From contig CP136062.1 in assembly GCA_032622095.1 (NCBI GenBank), forward strand, positions 15,653,710 through 15,717,709: 64,000 nucleotides of DNA, written 5' to 3'. The stretch is from Siphonodentalium dalli (taxonomy: Eukaryota > Mollusca > Scaphopoda > Gadilida > Siphonodentaliidae). Positions 9,592 to 20,534 of this stretch are shown here, piece after piece (the stretch's first letter is position 1; each line of letters opens with the position of its first letter). Below the pieces are notes generated by a model. The model worked only from the letters and a program-made list of their open reading frames with translations. It ran no database searches and had not been told where the DNA came from. The translations under genes were made by a program, and so were the position numbers.

Positions 9592-11011
9592 AGTTATGTG
9601 TTTCGTATCTGGTTTGGGCCAGCTCTATATGGTACTCCACTGGAAAAGAGCATGATTTCTCTCACTTTAAAACAGTTGTCTGCACTTCCAAGATAAAATT
9701 TTAAAATTGATAGGATAAGTTTTATCTATTAATTAATATATCTTACTTCTATCTGGGTTCTATCAGCTCATAAGGTGATTATAGACTGACATTCGCTCTG
9801 CCATGGTTACCTATGGGACCAAAGTTGGCCAAAAACGGTTAAAAATGCAGGTATTGCAGACAATCCAAGGGAGATAATTCAACTTGTGATGTGACAATCA
9901 TGTCAAAGTGCAAACAAGTTAATGGTTCGTCCATTTCTGTATCTTGTAACCAAGCATTCATGTGCTGTTTATCAATGACATTGGCGCAGAAGAAGGTTGT
10001 AGTACAGTACCCCCCCTCAAAATTGTGAAAATGGCCAGAAATTGTGGCTTGCTACCTGAGCAGTCAGCAATGCAGACTTCTTATTATTGTGTAACTCTTT
10101 CTTAACTAAATAGATTCTCACATAAAAGTATACATTGGCCGGAACGGTCTAATCATCTGTTCAGGAAATACAAGCAGACGACATGCAGAAGAGCAGATAA
10201 TACATATGCAGCGGGAATCCTAATTAGTGTGCAAAATGTTCAGATCATAAGTACAGATGTGCACATTTCTGGATATTCAGAGATCTAAGAACAGTTTTAT
10301 AATAATAGCTCTCTAAGAGCAACTGATCCCCTCCAATAACCCATGAAGAGTAAACAGTGTGTACTTTGTTCATGAAAGGGAGGTGTCTATGATCAATTTG
10401 AGAGATAACTCCATCATGCAGGGCCCTAATTAGGCTAATGAACCATAATAGTAATAGGGGAATGATATATTGAGGAACGCTGACAGATTGCCAGAAGACA
10501 TGGATGAGGCAGCAGCTCACTGGATGTAGCAGAAATCCAACAACATGCAGAATATGCTGACCAGGCATGCAAGTCGTGACCCTAACCAGAACTATGAGAA
10601 ACATTGTTTACCCCCCCCCCCCCACCCACCCCTGAATCTTTGGAATACTAGTATTTTGAGACCTGACTTTGGATGAACTCAAATCCATACAGTAAATAGT
10701 CATTTCTCAAAGGCAATATGGCACTATGGCCTAAGACTTTATTGCAAACCAAGAATTTTAATGTCCCAGCTTCCAACTAAATGCTAGAACAAAGCTGTGA
10801 CTTATTTTAAATAGCATTAGGCATTTTAAAACAACTCAAATCTCAGGTTTGGCTAGGAAATCTGAGATTTAATTATCTATAATTTTTTTGTAAAATAAAC
10901 TACTTTAGAAGATGGTCCCAGGTTCTCTGAGGTTAATCCCAAATCTAAAATCCTGGAATTATCCTAGGACATACAAAGACTTGTAACAGGTTATAAAAGT
11001 ACCAGCTTTAA
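9592..11011. other. Long stretch without a supported gene
   Basis: A minus-strand frame at 10245-10604 has no recognisable domain and no splice or homology support, so I do not call it. A C homopolymer lies at 10610-10622. The rest appears to be unique intron or intergenic sequence. Confidence 0.5.
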
Positions 11012-11343
11012 CCCTTTACCCAATAGAAGGGCCCTGTGCCAATGCATTCTCTTATATATGCGAGTCGACCATAGGTCGCCTCGCATATATAAGAGAATGC
11101 ATTGGCTTAACACATTAAAAATTATAAAATTGTTAAAGAATGTAAGAAAAAATGGTAAAAAGTGTTAAAAAAAGATTTTTTTTAGGCCAATGCATTCTCT
11201 TATATATACGAGGCGACCTATGGTCGACTCGCATATATAAGAGAATGCATTGGCACAGGGCATAACTGTAACTATCACAATGTGGTCAAGGAGCCGGTTC
11301 CAATGATATCCATATTTGTATGGTTCTATTGAGACAGACCGAA
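11012..11343 (+). mobile_element. piggyBac-like MITE, right end lost
   Basis: TTAA (11008-11011) precedes the CCCTTTACCCAA end, and both internal palindromes are present. Sequence leaves the consensus after GACAGACCGAAG, so the right terminus and its TTAA are missing. Confidence 0.75.
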
Positions 11344-11562
11344 GAACGTTTGTATTATAATTCATGTCTATATATTTTTTGTGCTTTTGTTCCATTTAGC
11401 TCAAAATAATTACACCCACTTAGTTTTATATACATGTACATGTATATATAGTATTTTGCCATTTTGTCATGACAACATGCGATGTTGCGGCAATGTCACA
11501 CTAAACTGCCCTATTTTTAATGATATATCCAAAGTGTAAGTGGTATCCCAGTGGTTAGAGTG

Positions 11563-11697
11563 GGGACGGCAGGTAGACAACCTTCTTGGTTATGCTGTCT
11601 CCGATAGCTCATTGAATGTTATACTGTTACACTGTGTATATAATTGTATATATCATATGAATGAGTTATGAATAAATAATCATAGTCATAGTCATAG
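11563..11697 (+). mobile_element. Short retrotransposon tail inserted in the SINE
   Basis: A 135-bp segment ends in a CATAGT tandem tail and is bounded by perfect 8-bp duplications TTAGAGTG (11555-11562 and 11698-11705). This suits a 5'-truncated LINE-type insertion, class not determined. Confidence 0.65.
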
Positions 11698-11794
11698 TTA
11701 GAGTGTTGGACTTGTAATGGTGTCAACGCAACGGCATGAGTTCGCACCCTCCTGGTGGACTATCGTCTCCACAACAATGGCTTGGCCGGATTAA

Positions 11795-12187
11795 CCCTTT
11801 ACCCAACAGAAGGGCCCTGTGCCAATGCATTCTCTTATATATGCGAGTCGACCATAGGTCGCCTCGCATATATAAGAGAATGCATTGGCTTAACACATTA
11901 AAAATTATAAAATTGTTAAAGAATGTAAGAAAAAATGGTAAAAAGTGTTAAAAAAAAGATTTTTTTTAGGCCAATGCATTCTCTTATATATGCGAGGCGA
12001 CCTATGGTCGACTCGCATATATAAGAGAATGCATTGGCACAGGGCATAACTGTAACTATCACAATGTGGTCAAGGAGCCGGTTCCAATGATATCCATATT
12101 TGTATGGTTCTATTGAGACAGACCGAAGATATTTTAGGCTGTTGATGCTTTATTTGGCCGGTTTTGGCCGGTTTGTTGGGTAAAGGG
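11795..12187 (+). mobile_element. piggyBac-like MITE, complete, inside SINE
   Basis: A 393-bp element with ends CCCTTTACCCAACA / TGTTGGGTAAAGGG is flanked by TTAA at 11791-11794 and 12188-12191. It carries two copies of the CGCATATATAAGAGAATGCA palindrome and an A-rich middle. TTAA duplication plus CCC-starting ends are the piggyBac hallmark. No coding capacity. Confidence 0.88.
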
Positions 12188-12423
12188 TTAAGCGGTGAGT
12201 GTGCTATTATAACCACATGCTGTTTCAAATCTCCCACCAGGTTGTGACCCTTGGACAAGGTCACTTGTACTGTTCTCGCTTTGTCGTACTTAGACGAGAA
12301 ATAGGGACCTGGTTGTTGGGTATGTGTAAAGCAGCTCTTGTGAAACGCCTATAAAAATGCATAGCTGCATGCAGAAGACTCGGCATTACTTAACAGCTGG
12401 GGTAATAATGTGAAGCGCTTAGG

Positions 12424-12650
12424 GTATCACTTGAGTATTCAAGAAATTTGTCAGTATTACCACTTGTTTTTAGAGTTATCCATGTTTCGCATGTTTCTGG
12501 GCCACAAACAAATGAAATAACAAACTTCAAAAATTTATATCTGATCACTCTGAGCTTTGATGGGTGGGTTCCTCGACTCAAATCATATATTTTTTACCCC
12601 CGAAGCCAAAGAAATAGTAATTTAGGAGCGTCTGATCGGATTGAGTACCT
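12424..12650. mobile_element. Right part of TTAA-AGGTAC element
   Basis: Shares ATCACTCTGAGCTTTGATGG and TATTTTTTACCCCCGAAGCC with the elements at 26964-27353 and 39771-40469, and ends GATTGAGTACC followed by TTTAA. The left end is missing. The terminal TTAA (12651-12654) overlaps the stop codon of the next zinc-finger exon. Confidence 0.7.
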
Positions 12651-12917
12651 TTAACATAATATGTTGCCCAGATGATGAATGGTTATGTGTTTGGATAATG
12701 ATTCTGACGAGCAGTAAGTTTTTCCACACAATTGACACTTGAAGGAATCGGTCGCGCCGTGAACACTCATGTGCCTCAGTCGTTCATAGTTTGTTGCGAA
12801 CGTCTTGGAACACACTGTGCATGCGTGCTCATGTAACTTGTGGAACCTCCGAAAGTGATTCTTGTAAGTTTCCTTTGTGTGGTAAATACGGCCGCACAGT
12901 CGACATTCTCTCGGTTT
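12651..12917 (-). CDS. Terminal exon with three C2H2 zinc fingers (ZF-4)
   Basis: An 88-residue exon follows a TTTTCCTTCAG acceptor (CTG at 12918-12920 on the plus strand) in phase 0. Finger 1: C5, C8, H21, H26. Finger 2: C33, C36, H49, H53, with the FATN motif also found in the exon at 9153-9413. Finger 3: C61, C64, H77 and H81 or H82. The TAA stop lies exactly in the TTAA edge of the transposon fragment ending at 12650, so the present C-terminus appears to have been set by that insertion, six residues after the last ligand. All fingers stay complete. Confidence 0.86.
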   Translation of the reverse strand, partial: KPRECRLCGRIYHTKETYKNHFRRFHKLHEHACTVCSKTFATNYERLRHMSVHGATDSFKCQLCGKTYCSSESLSKHITIHHLGNILC

Positions 12918-12944
12918 CTGAAGGAAAATGAGAAACAAGCTTTG

Positions 12945-13440
12945 AAATAGTGTGTCTCTCATTTGAAGAATGAGGTCCCAGAGGGTGATTTTAGTGACAC
13001 AACAGTAATGCTCTAATTAATCGACTCCTTAACCACAGCAGAATTATGGGTAACTTTTCAGGATTTAGTCGGAAATATGGCTTGTTGCCATTCATCGGAA
13101 AGCTCTCAACGAGAGCTTTCCGATGAATGGCAACAAGCTATATTTCCGACTAAATCCTGAAAAGTTGCCCATAATTCTGCTGTGGTTAAGGAGTCGATTA
13201 ATTAGAGCATTACTGTATCATGCATGGTGGGCTAGCTTCACCATATTCACCCCCTGGGAACCTCATTCTGCTGAGCCATCAACAGTTATGGGAGACCTAG
13301 GAACAGATTGAAGTTCCCTAGTTGAAGTTGGTGATGTTCACCCATTTATAGTCACTTCAATTATGCACTTTATCTTCTGCAAATTAGGGGATATAGAAAC
13401 TTAGGGGATTAGGGGAAAAAGTAACTAAAAAGAATACTAA
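12945..13440. repeat. Family B foldback element, interrupted
   Basis: Starts with the GAATGAGGTCCCAGAGGGTG end, is broken by a family A MITE, then continues with GGTGGGCTAGCTTCACC and the ATTATGCACTTTATCTTCTG core. Confidence 0.6.
13003..13214. mobile_element. Family A MITE nested in family B
   Basis: Complete palindrome, CAGTAATGCTCTAA to its complement, followed by TA (13215-13216). It sits within the family B copy and is therefore the younger insertion. Confidence 0.82.
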
Positions 13441-13459
13441 AGATACATAATCCAATTTA

Positions 13460-13850
13460 ACGCCCTAAATTAATATTTCTTCAGGCTGGTGCGGGCTGGC
13501 TCGGGGGTAATAAGTATAAGAATTGAGTTGAGTAACCCACCCATCAAAGCTCAGAGTTAATAAATTTCGTTTTTTTAAATCTGTTATTTTACACCACCTG
13601 AAATATGTGCGCCCTGGCCAAAATCAGCTGACTTCCTACAGAAATAGCACATACAGTAATACCCTAATTAATCGACTCCATAATCACAGCAGAATTGTGG
13701 GTAACTTGTGGGTAACTTATTGCCCATCAAAGCTCAGAGTGATCAGATTACAGTTTTTGAAGTTTGCTATTTCTCGAGATCTGCAGTAATAAGTGGCCTA
13801 GAATCAAGTGGTTATTATTGCCACTTTAGAGTTATATTCATCTTCATCTG
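13460..13850. repeat. Patchwork of repeat fragments
   Basis: Fragments of the TTAA-AGGTAC element (CCCATCAAAGCTCAGAGT occurs twice) surround a damaged family A MITE piece at 13654-13722. No gene. Confidence 0.5.
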
Positions 13851-13921
13851 CAAGACTGCCCGTTTGACCATGTGTTTCTGTGCCACTTATTACTGCAGAT
13901 CTCAAGGAAATAACAAACTTA

Positions 13922-14537
13922 AACAAGAGGTGTGCACTCGAGTGCTAGCATACCCCCACCGTGGCAAATTCAACCCGCATTATCCGTAAACCCACCAAAA
14001 AAGATTTTTAAACTTTAAAGAAAAATTCGGACTAATAATATCGATATGGTGTCACAAGAAGCTTGTACAGAAAAAATTATTCAAATTGGTTCATATTTGT
14101 TAAAGTTATTAAGTCGGACAGAATTTTCTAAGTCAAAATAAGTCAAAAATGAAGTGTAATATTACGAAAAACAGTCTGAGCCAATCCCTAGCCACATCAT
14201 GTTGAGAGGGTATTGTGAGAAGCATGTATACCAATAATTATTGAAATCGGTTCATATTTATTAAAGTTATTAAGTCGGACAGAATTTTCTAAGTCAAAAT
14301 AAGTCGAAAATGAGGCGTAACTTATAAATAAAAAGTCGGACCGAACCGCAATTAGCATCATGCGGAGAGGCAGTCCTAAGGAGATTGCATACAAAAAATT
14401 ATTGAAATCGGTTCATAGTTGTTCGAGTTATGAGGTCCGATGGACGGACGGAAGGACACACGGAGGGAGAAAGCGTGACTGACGGACAGACGCAGTCAAT
14501 CCAGTATACCCCCATTTTCTTCGAAAGTGGGGGTATA
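13922..14537 (+). mobile_element. Helentron-type non-autonomous element (pearl-like)
   Basis: Begins near AACAAGAGGTGTGC. It has three ~150-bp core repeats (GGTTCATA(T/G)TTGTT recurs at 14089, 14249 and 14409), then a GGAC/GGAG microsatellite (14451-14470) and a terminal hairpin made of ATACCCCCATTTTC and GAAAGTGGGGGTAT. The left arm, core repeats, microsatellite, hairpin order is that described for bivalve pearl/CvE elements. No coding sequence. Confidence 0.6.
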
Positions 14538-14788
14538 AAAATTGATATCTGATGACTGATCACTATGAGCAAAATTTGTTTTTATATAAAGGTATTTGTC
14601 AATACTACCAGCAAATCTTCAATTATTATGAGCTACATGCAAGTCTGGTAAAAAGAAATATTATACAGGTCATTTCTATAAGAAGTGCCTTTTGCAGTAA
14701 ATAATCTTGTGTGGCCAGTTTTCAAGGCATGCTACAAATTTCAGGTAAAATATCTGAGAATCTATACTACTTAACATCTTCGCTGCTA

Positions 14789-14991
14789 CAGTAATGCCCT
14801 AATTATCGACTCCTTAACCTAAGCAGAGTTATGGGTAAGATTTAGTCGGAAATATGGCTTATTGCCATTCATCAGAAAGTTCTCAGTGAGAGCTTTCCGA
14901 TGAATGGCAACAAGCCATATTTCCGACTAAATCCTGAAAAATTACCATAATTCTGCTGTTGTTAAGGAGTCGACTAGTTAGGGCATTTCTG
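14789..14991. mobile_element. Family A MITE, complete
   Basis: Ends CAGTAATGCCCTAA and GGCATTTCTG, with TA outside both. Arms of about 100 bp. Confidence 0.8.
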
Positions 14992-15194
14992 TAAATGACA
15001 TTACGATGTCTTGTGCTGAGCTGTTGACGATAATTGCCATTTTCCAGTATAAAATATAACGGGAATATCACAAGAACCATAAAACTGACTCGGTTGAAAG
15101 GCTATTATCACTCACAATTGTGGAACATCATAGACTGTTTGAAACTTTGAGATACAGTTATTCCGATGCAACAATCTCTGAGTCCAGTTATATA

Positions 15195-15377
15195 CAGTAA
15201 TGCTCTAAGTAAACGACTCCTTAACCACACCAGAATTAGGGGTAACTTTTCAGGATTTAGTCGGGAAATATGGATTGTTGCCATTCATCGGAAAGCCATA
15301 ATAATTTCCGACTAAATCCTGAAAAGTTACCCATAATTCTGCTGTGGTTAAGGAGTCGATTACTTAGAGCATTACTG
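15195..15377. mobile_element. Family A MITE with shortened centre
   Basis: Both terminal sequences and flanking TA are present; the central part around 15294-15305 is deleted. Confidence 0.8.
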
Positions 15378-15817
15378 TATAATGGCCTACTGCTTGTGTG
15401 CTGAAGTAGGTTTGTAGCGCACGATGTGCAATTTTACATCCGTAATAGTTACGGATGTCGTAGCAGTGAAGAGGTTAATGGACTTACACTTTACCCATCC
15501 TGTCAAGTGTTAATACATCCTTGATCCCACGAATAGTGTAAATCGAGAATAGAATATGGAGACTATATATATATATGATACAATTTAATTGTACAGTATC
15601 TACATTTGTGTATGTCATTCAAAATATATAAATAGCAGACTTTACGCTCAGATCCAGTGGAAGGATTTTTCGTCAATTTTAATCGATCAGAAATCAATAC
15701 AAAATGCAACATTTACCTTAATCAGTGATATCTTACAGTCATAATGATGTACAATTCACAGTGGGTGAATTTGGTGATGCATGCCCGCTGTATAATCAAA
15801 CTCTTGTGTAAATTTAA

Positions 15818-16010
15818 CCCTTTCAGTGCCAAGTCCGATTTTTGTATCAACCCATATACCCTGTGCCGATGCATTCTCTTATATATGCCAGTCAACCATA
15901 GGTCGCCTCGCATATATAAGAGAATGCATTGGCCTAACAATTTTTCATCATTTGTTATTATTTTTTACAATTTTAATAATTTTTTCTTATATTCTTTAAC
16001 TCTTTCAGTG
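15818..16010 (+). mobile_element. TTAA-flanked MITE, CCCTTTCAGTGCC-ended type, partial
   Basis: TTAA (15814-15817) precedes CCCTTTCAGTGCCAAG. The interior contains the GCATTCTCTTATATATGC palindrome shared with the CCCTTTACCC-ended MITEs. The right end is not a clean inverted copy. Confidence 0.6.
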
Positions 16011-16419
16011 CCAGACTTATTTTGTAGGTTTAGTGCTAGGGAATCTTACGTTTTTCATGGGCATCAAAATTATTACTATGAATACTTAGTTTTGAGTTAT
16101 AACATGCCCCTAAGGTTTTATCCAGTTTGTTTTTAAATTCGCTATAGCATGCTTAAGCATACCCAAAATAAATTCAACCTAAAAAAAAAAAGAAAAAAAA
16201 AAGTAACATTAGATCTGTGTTTTTTTTTACATATGCTCATACTATGACACGAACTGTTACAAAGTCGAATTGTCACAGTCGTGAGGCAGATGAGTTTGTA
16301 CTTTTTTGTAACTGAGTTTGTATTCTTTTTAAATTATGTAAACATTGTGATAAAATAGTTTTCGCATTAAATTACTATTTTCAGTGGAAATATCTTATGG
16401 AGCTCAGAACCAAGCCTTG

Positions 16420-16562
16420 AAATAGCATCACCAAATTCACCCTCTGGGGACCTCATTCTGCTTACACCTCAGCAGAATGAGGTTCCCAGAGGGTGAATTT
16501 GGTGATGCTAGCCTGCTATGACCTCATTCTGCAAATGACAGACACACTATTTCAAGGCTTGC
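16420..16562. repeat. Family B foldback, compact copy
   Basis: ATCACCAAATTCACCCTCTG faces its complement, with GCAAATGACAGACACAC and TTTCAAGGCTTG at the end. Confidence 0.65.
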
Positions 16563-17334
16563 TTACTTTCACAATTGCAAAACTTTATTATCGTCATTTG
16601 GTGATTTTAGATGAGCAGGTGATTTACACTTAACGTCCGCGATAGAAAGGTAAGACAATTTTAACTGTTCTTTGACATAAACCAGTATTATCCCTATCCA
16701 TTTCATGAGCTGGTTTAGGCAAGAGAATTTATATTTATTGTTTTACGGATTTGCCATACCAAATTTTTTTTTTTTTAAACTGAAAAACATAAAATTGTTA
16801 AAATATATTTTCCCGCTGACTATTAAAATTGACAAAGGAAATAAAATATTAAAGTTGTATTTTCTGTCAGAAAGAAGTGGAGCGACTCAGTCATGAACAT
16901 CAATAGAACATCGCAAAATGTCAACAATAGCCTGGAAAAGAACTGCGATGCGTTATAATTAAAGTACACAAAACGATATAAATGGGAACGACAACTCTGT
17001 ATGCTTCCGGTTAGCAACATATAAATAAATTGTTAAAATTATAAAATGTCAATTAAAACATGTCATGTATTAAAATGTCAACATCCTTTCTAGATAACCA
17101 CCTACCACCGGTACTTATATGTTCATATTTGTTCTATAAAGGGGAAGACTTTTTATCCAACTTCAATGTGGATATTTTTTTCTCCTTCCAAATTTTCCAA
17201 TGGGAATGAATAAAACAAATTGGTAAGCCCTATGTTATTTTATCCCTCCTCCGACACAATTTCTCCATAGAAAAATCTGTAAACCAAAAAATTAAAAAAC
17301 ACTGGCCTTACGTCGATGAACACTTGGAGCAGAC
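16563..17334. other. AT-rich non-coding stretch
   Basis: No gene, RNA or repeat recognised. Ends at the first unit of the 58-bp satellite. Confidence 0.5.
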
Positions 17335-19425
17335 TATAATGGACAGATCGTATGTATCCCAATAATCTGGTCGGCCACATTATGGTATATTCTATAACGG
17401 ACAGATCGTATGTATCCCAATAATCGGGTCGGCCACATTATGGTATATTCTATAATGGACAGATCGTATGTATCCCAATAATCTGGTCGGCCACATTATG
17501 GTATATTCTATAATGGACAGATCGTATGTATCCCAATAATCGGGTCGGCCACAGTATGGTATATTCTATAATGGACAGATCGTATGTATCCCAATAATCT
17601 GGTCGGCCACATTATGGTATATTCTATAATGGACAGATCGTATGTATCCCAATAATCTGGTCGGCCACAGTATGGTATATTCTATAACGGACAGATCGTA
17701 TGTATCCCAATAATCGGGTCGGCCACATTATGGTATATTCTATAAAGGACAGATCGTATGTATCCCAATAATCTGGTCAGCCACATTATGGTATATTCTA
17801 TAACGGACAGATCGTATGTATCCCAATAATCGGGTCGGCCACATTATGGTATATTCTATAAAGGACAGATCGTATGTATCCCAATAATCTGGTCAGCCAC
17901 ATTATGGTATATTCTATAACGGACAGATCGTATGTATCCCAATAATCGGGTCGGCCACATTATGGTATATTCTATAAAGGACAGATCGTATGTATCCCAA
18001 TAATCTGGTCAGCCACATTATGGTATATTCTATAACGGACAGATCGTATGTATCCCAATAATCTGGTCAGCCACATTATGGTATATTCTATAATGGACAG
18101 ATCGTATGTATCCCAATAATCTGGTCGGCCACATTATGGTATATTCTATAACGGACAGATCGTATGTATCCCAATAATCTGGTCAGCCACATTATGGTAT
18201 ATTCTATAATGGACAGATCGTATGTATCCCAATAATCGGGTCGGCCACATTATGGTATATTCTATAATGGACAGATCGTATGTATCCCAATAATCGGGTC
18301 GGCCACAGTATGGTATATTCTATAATGGACAGATCGTATGTATCCCAATAATCTGGTCGGCCACATTATGGTATATTCTATAATGGACAGATCATATGTA
18401 TCCCAATAATCTGGTCGGCCACATTATGGTATATTCTATAATGGACAGATCGTATGTATCCCAATAATCTGGTCGGCCACATTATGGTATATTCTATAAT
18501 GGACAGATCATATGTATCCCAATAATCTGGTCGGCCACATTATGGTATATTCTATAATGGACAGATCGTATGTATCCCAATAATCTGGTCGGCCACATTA
18601 TGGTATATTCTATAATGGACAGATCATATGTATCCCAATAATCTGGTCGGCCACATTATGGTATATTCTATAATGGACAGATCATATGTATCCCAATAAT
18701 CTGGTCGGCCACATTATGGTATATTCTATAATGGACAGATCGTATGTATCCCAATAATCGGGTCGGCCACATTATGGTATATTCTATAACGGACAGATCG
18801 TATGTATCCCAATAATCTGGTCAGCCACATTATGGTATATTCTATAATGGACAGATCGTATGTATCCCAATAATCGGGTCGGCCACATTATGGTATATTC
18901 TATAATGGACAGATCGTATGTATCCCAATAATCGGGTCAGCCACAGTATGGTATATTCTATAATGGACAGATCGTATGTATCCCAATAATCTGGTCGGCC
19001 ACATTATGGTATATTCTATAATGGACAGATCATATGTATCCCAATAATCTGGTCGGCCACATTATGGTATATTCTATAATGGACAGATCGTATGTATCCC
19101 AATAATCTGGTCGGCCACATTATGGTATATTCTATAATGGACAGATCGTATGTATCCCAATAATCTGGTCGGCCACATTATGGTATATTCTATAATGGAC
19201 AGATCGTACGTATCCCAATAATCTGGTCAGCCACATTATGGTATATTCTATAACGGACAGATCATATGTATCCCAATAATCTGGTCGGCCACATTATGGT
19301 ATATTCTATAATGGACAGATCGTATGTATCCCAATAATCGGGTCGGCCACATTATGGTATATTCTATAACGGACAGATCGTATGTATCCCAATAATCGGG
19401 TCGGCCACATTATGGTATATTCTAT
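17335..19425. repeat. 58-bp satellite, about 36 units
   Basis: Units contain GGACAGATCGTATGTATCCC, a variable ATC(T/G)GGTC(G/A)GCC and TTATGGTATATTC. Units are 58 bp long throughout, with recurrent single-base variants (T/C, T/G, G/A) that alternate in places and suggest multi-unit amplification. The right-most units lie inside the coding part of the zinc-finger exon at 19364-19657, whose reading frame uses the minus strand of the repeat. Confidence 0.93.
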
Positions 19426-19657
19426 TATGATCCTCTAATCTGAACTTTGAACTGTACTGCTTGTTGCATATGACACAACTGAACGGTTTGTTGGCAAGGT
19501 GGACGTTGAGGTGTCGCCGATACTCCCAGCCATGAGGGAATGTTTTCGAGCACACGCTACATCGATACTTGTGAGGTTGGTGGCGTCTCATGTTATGGGA
19601 TATTAGACTTCTCTGCTGGTAGTACCCCTGTCCGCAGATGTCACATCGATGTGGTCT
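19364..19657 (-). CDS. Terminal exon with three C2H2 zinc fingers, tail made of satellite (ZF-5)
   Basis: A 97-residue exon starts after a TTTTTCCCCAG acceptor in phase 0 and stops at TAG (19364-19366). Finger 1: C5, C8, H21, H26. Finger 2: C33, C36, H49, H53. Finger 3: C61, C64, H77, H82. From about residue 79 to the end the sequence is encoded by the 58-bp satellite: the codon of His82, the last zinc ligand (19412-19414), lies within the repeat unit, and the following 15 residues are translated satellite. Finger 1 is nearly identical to that of the exon at 23125-23418, and both exons have 97 codons before the stop, so they are a recent duplicate pair. Either the satellite grew from this exon's own 3' end, or it replaced the end and happened to keep the finger. 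Confidence 0.86.
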   Translation of the reverse strand, partial: RPHRCDICGQGYYQQRSLISHNMRRHQPHKYRCSVCSKTFPHGWEYRRHLNVHLANKPFSCVICNKQYSSKFRLEDHNRIYHNVADPIIGIHTICPL

Positions 19658-19727
19658 CTGGGGAAAAAGAAAACAACAATCAGCTTCGGGAATCGGCATT
19701 TTAGACCAAATACAATGTCGTCTACAA

Positions 19728-20135
19728 AGTTAAGTAATGGTTAGAGCACAAGAATTGTTCTTTACCAGAATCAATCGAGTCGGAGACGAGATTTATTCTG
19801 GTAAAGAACAATTCGCGTGCTCTGACCGACTTAGAGCACAATTGATCACACATAATGCAATAAACTGGAAATGTGCCGTGCGCTGGCCACGATTGGACAC
19901 AATAGCTGGTTAGCCACGCCCAAAAACGTGATTAACATGAACTGAATGTAAATAGATATGTCCGAAACAACACGGACTGTTCCCACTTTGAAGCGCCCGT
20001 GCGATTTGTTTGTTATGAGTTGCGGGTGCCTAACAATGGGATAATCACTGAACTATTCCTTCGCCAACCTTGGGAATCGGTGTGCTTTACCAAAAATCAG
20101 GGAACGATTGTAACAATAGGATTGTGCTCTAAAGA
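19728..20135. mobile_element. Foldback insertion with TTAGAGCAC ends
   Basis: GGTTAGAGCACAAGAATTG and the TTGTGCTCTAA end are inverted. Inside, TTCTTTACCAGAATC faces its complement. The related flank of the exon at 23125-23418 lacks this block (AAAGTTAAAGACATGTTATG is continuous there), so it is an insertion after the exon duplication. Confidence 0.65.
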
Positions 20136-20534
20136 TATGTTATGGACTTAATTCAGTGAATACAACTGATAGGTTAGTAACCAAACACTAAGAGTCTAGC
20201 AATGAACTAAGATTATCAAAAGGTCCAACATCGACTGTGCCATTGCATTGGTACCCCTACGGAGGACAGATTGTGATTTTATGGTGGTGGATTTTTAACT
20301 TTTTTAGCGCTTTATATCAATTTTAAACCAATTGTACGTGTTTTTAATCATCAGAAACTCTCTTTCATGAAAGATAATTCAAATCTGGCCAATTTTGACT
20401 GAGACAGATAGGTCCAAAACTGTTACGGACACGCAGACTCACAGAACATATTTCTGTGCACTTCGTTGCCTGGAGATAATTATGCCCACAAGTGTATATT
20501 GTTTTGGTTTTGAAATTCAAAACAGATAAATTGT

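Larger units (their letters stand above)
11535..12420 (+). mobile_element. tRNA-derived SINE split by two later insertions
   Basis: The head has A-box-like TATCCCAGTGGTTAGAGTG and B-box-like GAGTTCGCACCCTCC. The body shares TTGTGACCCTTGGACAAGGT with the SINE at 5450-5850, and the end reads GTAATAATGTGAAGCGCTT. It is interrupted at 11563-11697 and 11795-12187, each insertion flanked by its own target duplication. It is therefore older than both. Confidence 0.7.

Noticed and set aside
10245-10604. 119-codon minus-strand frame, and a short plus-strand frame in the same stretch that reads like protein
   Set aside because: No recognisable domain; the plus-strand frame contains an in-frame TAG and has no clear splice sites. 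Without homology or transcripts I cannot call a gene.
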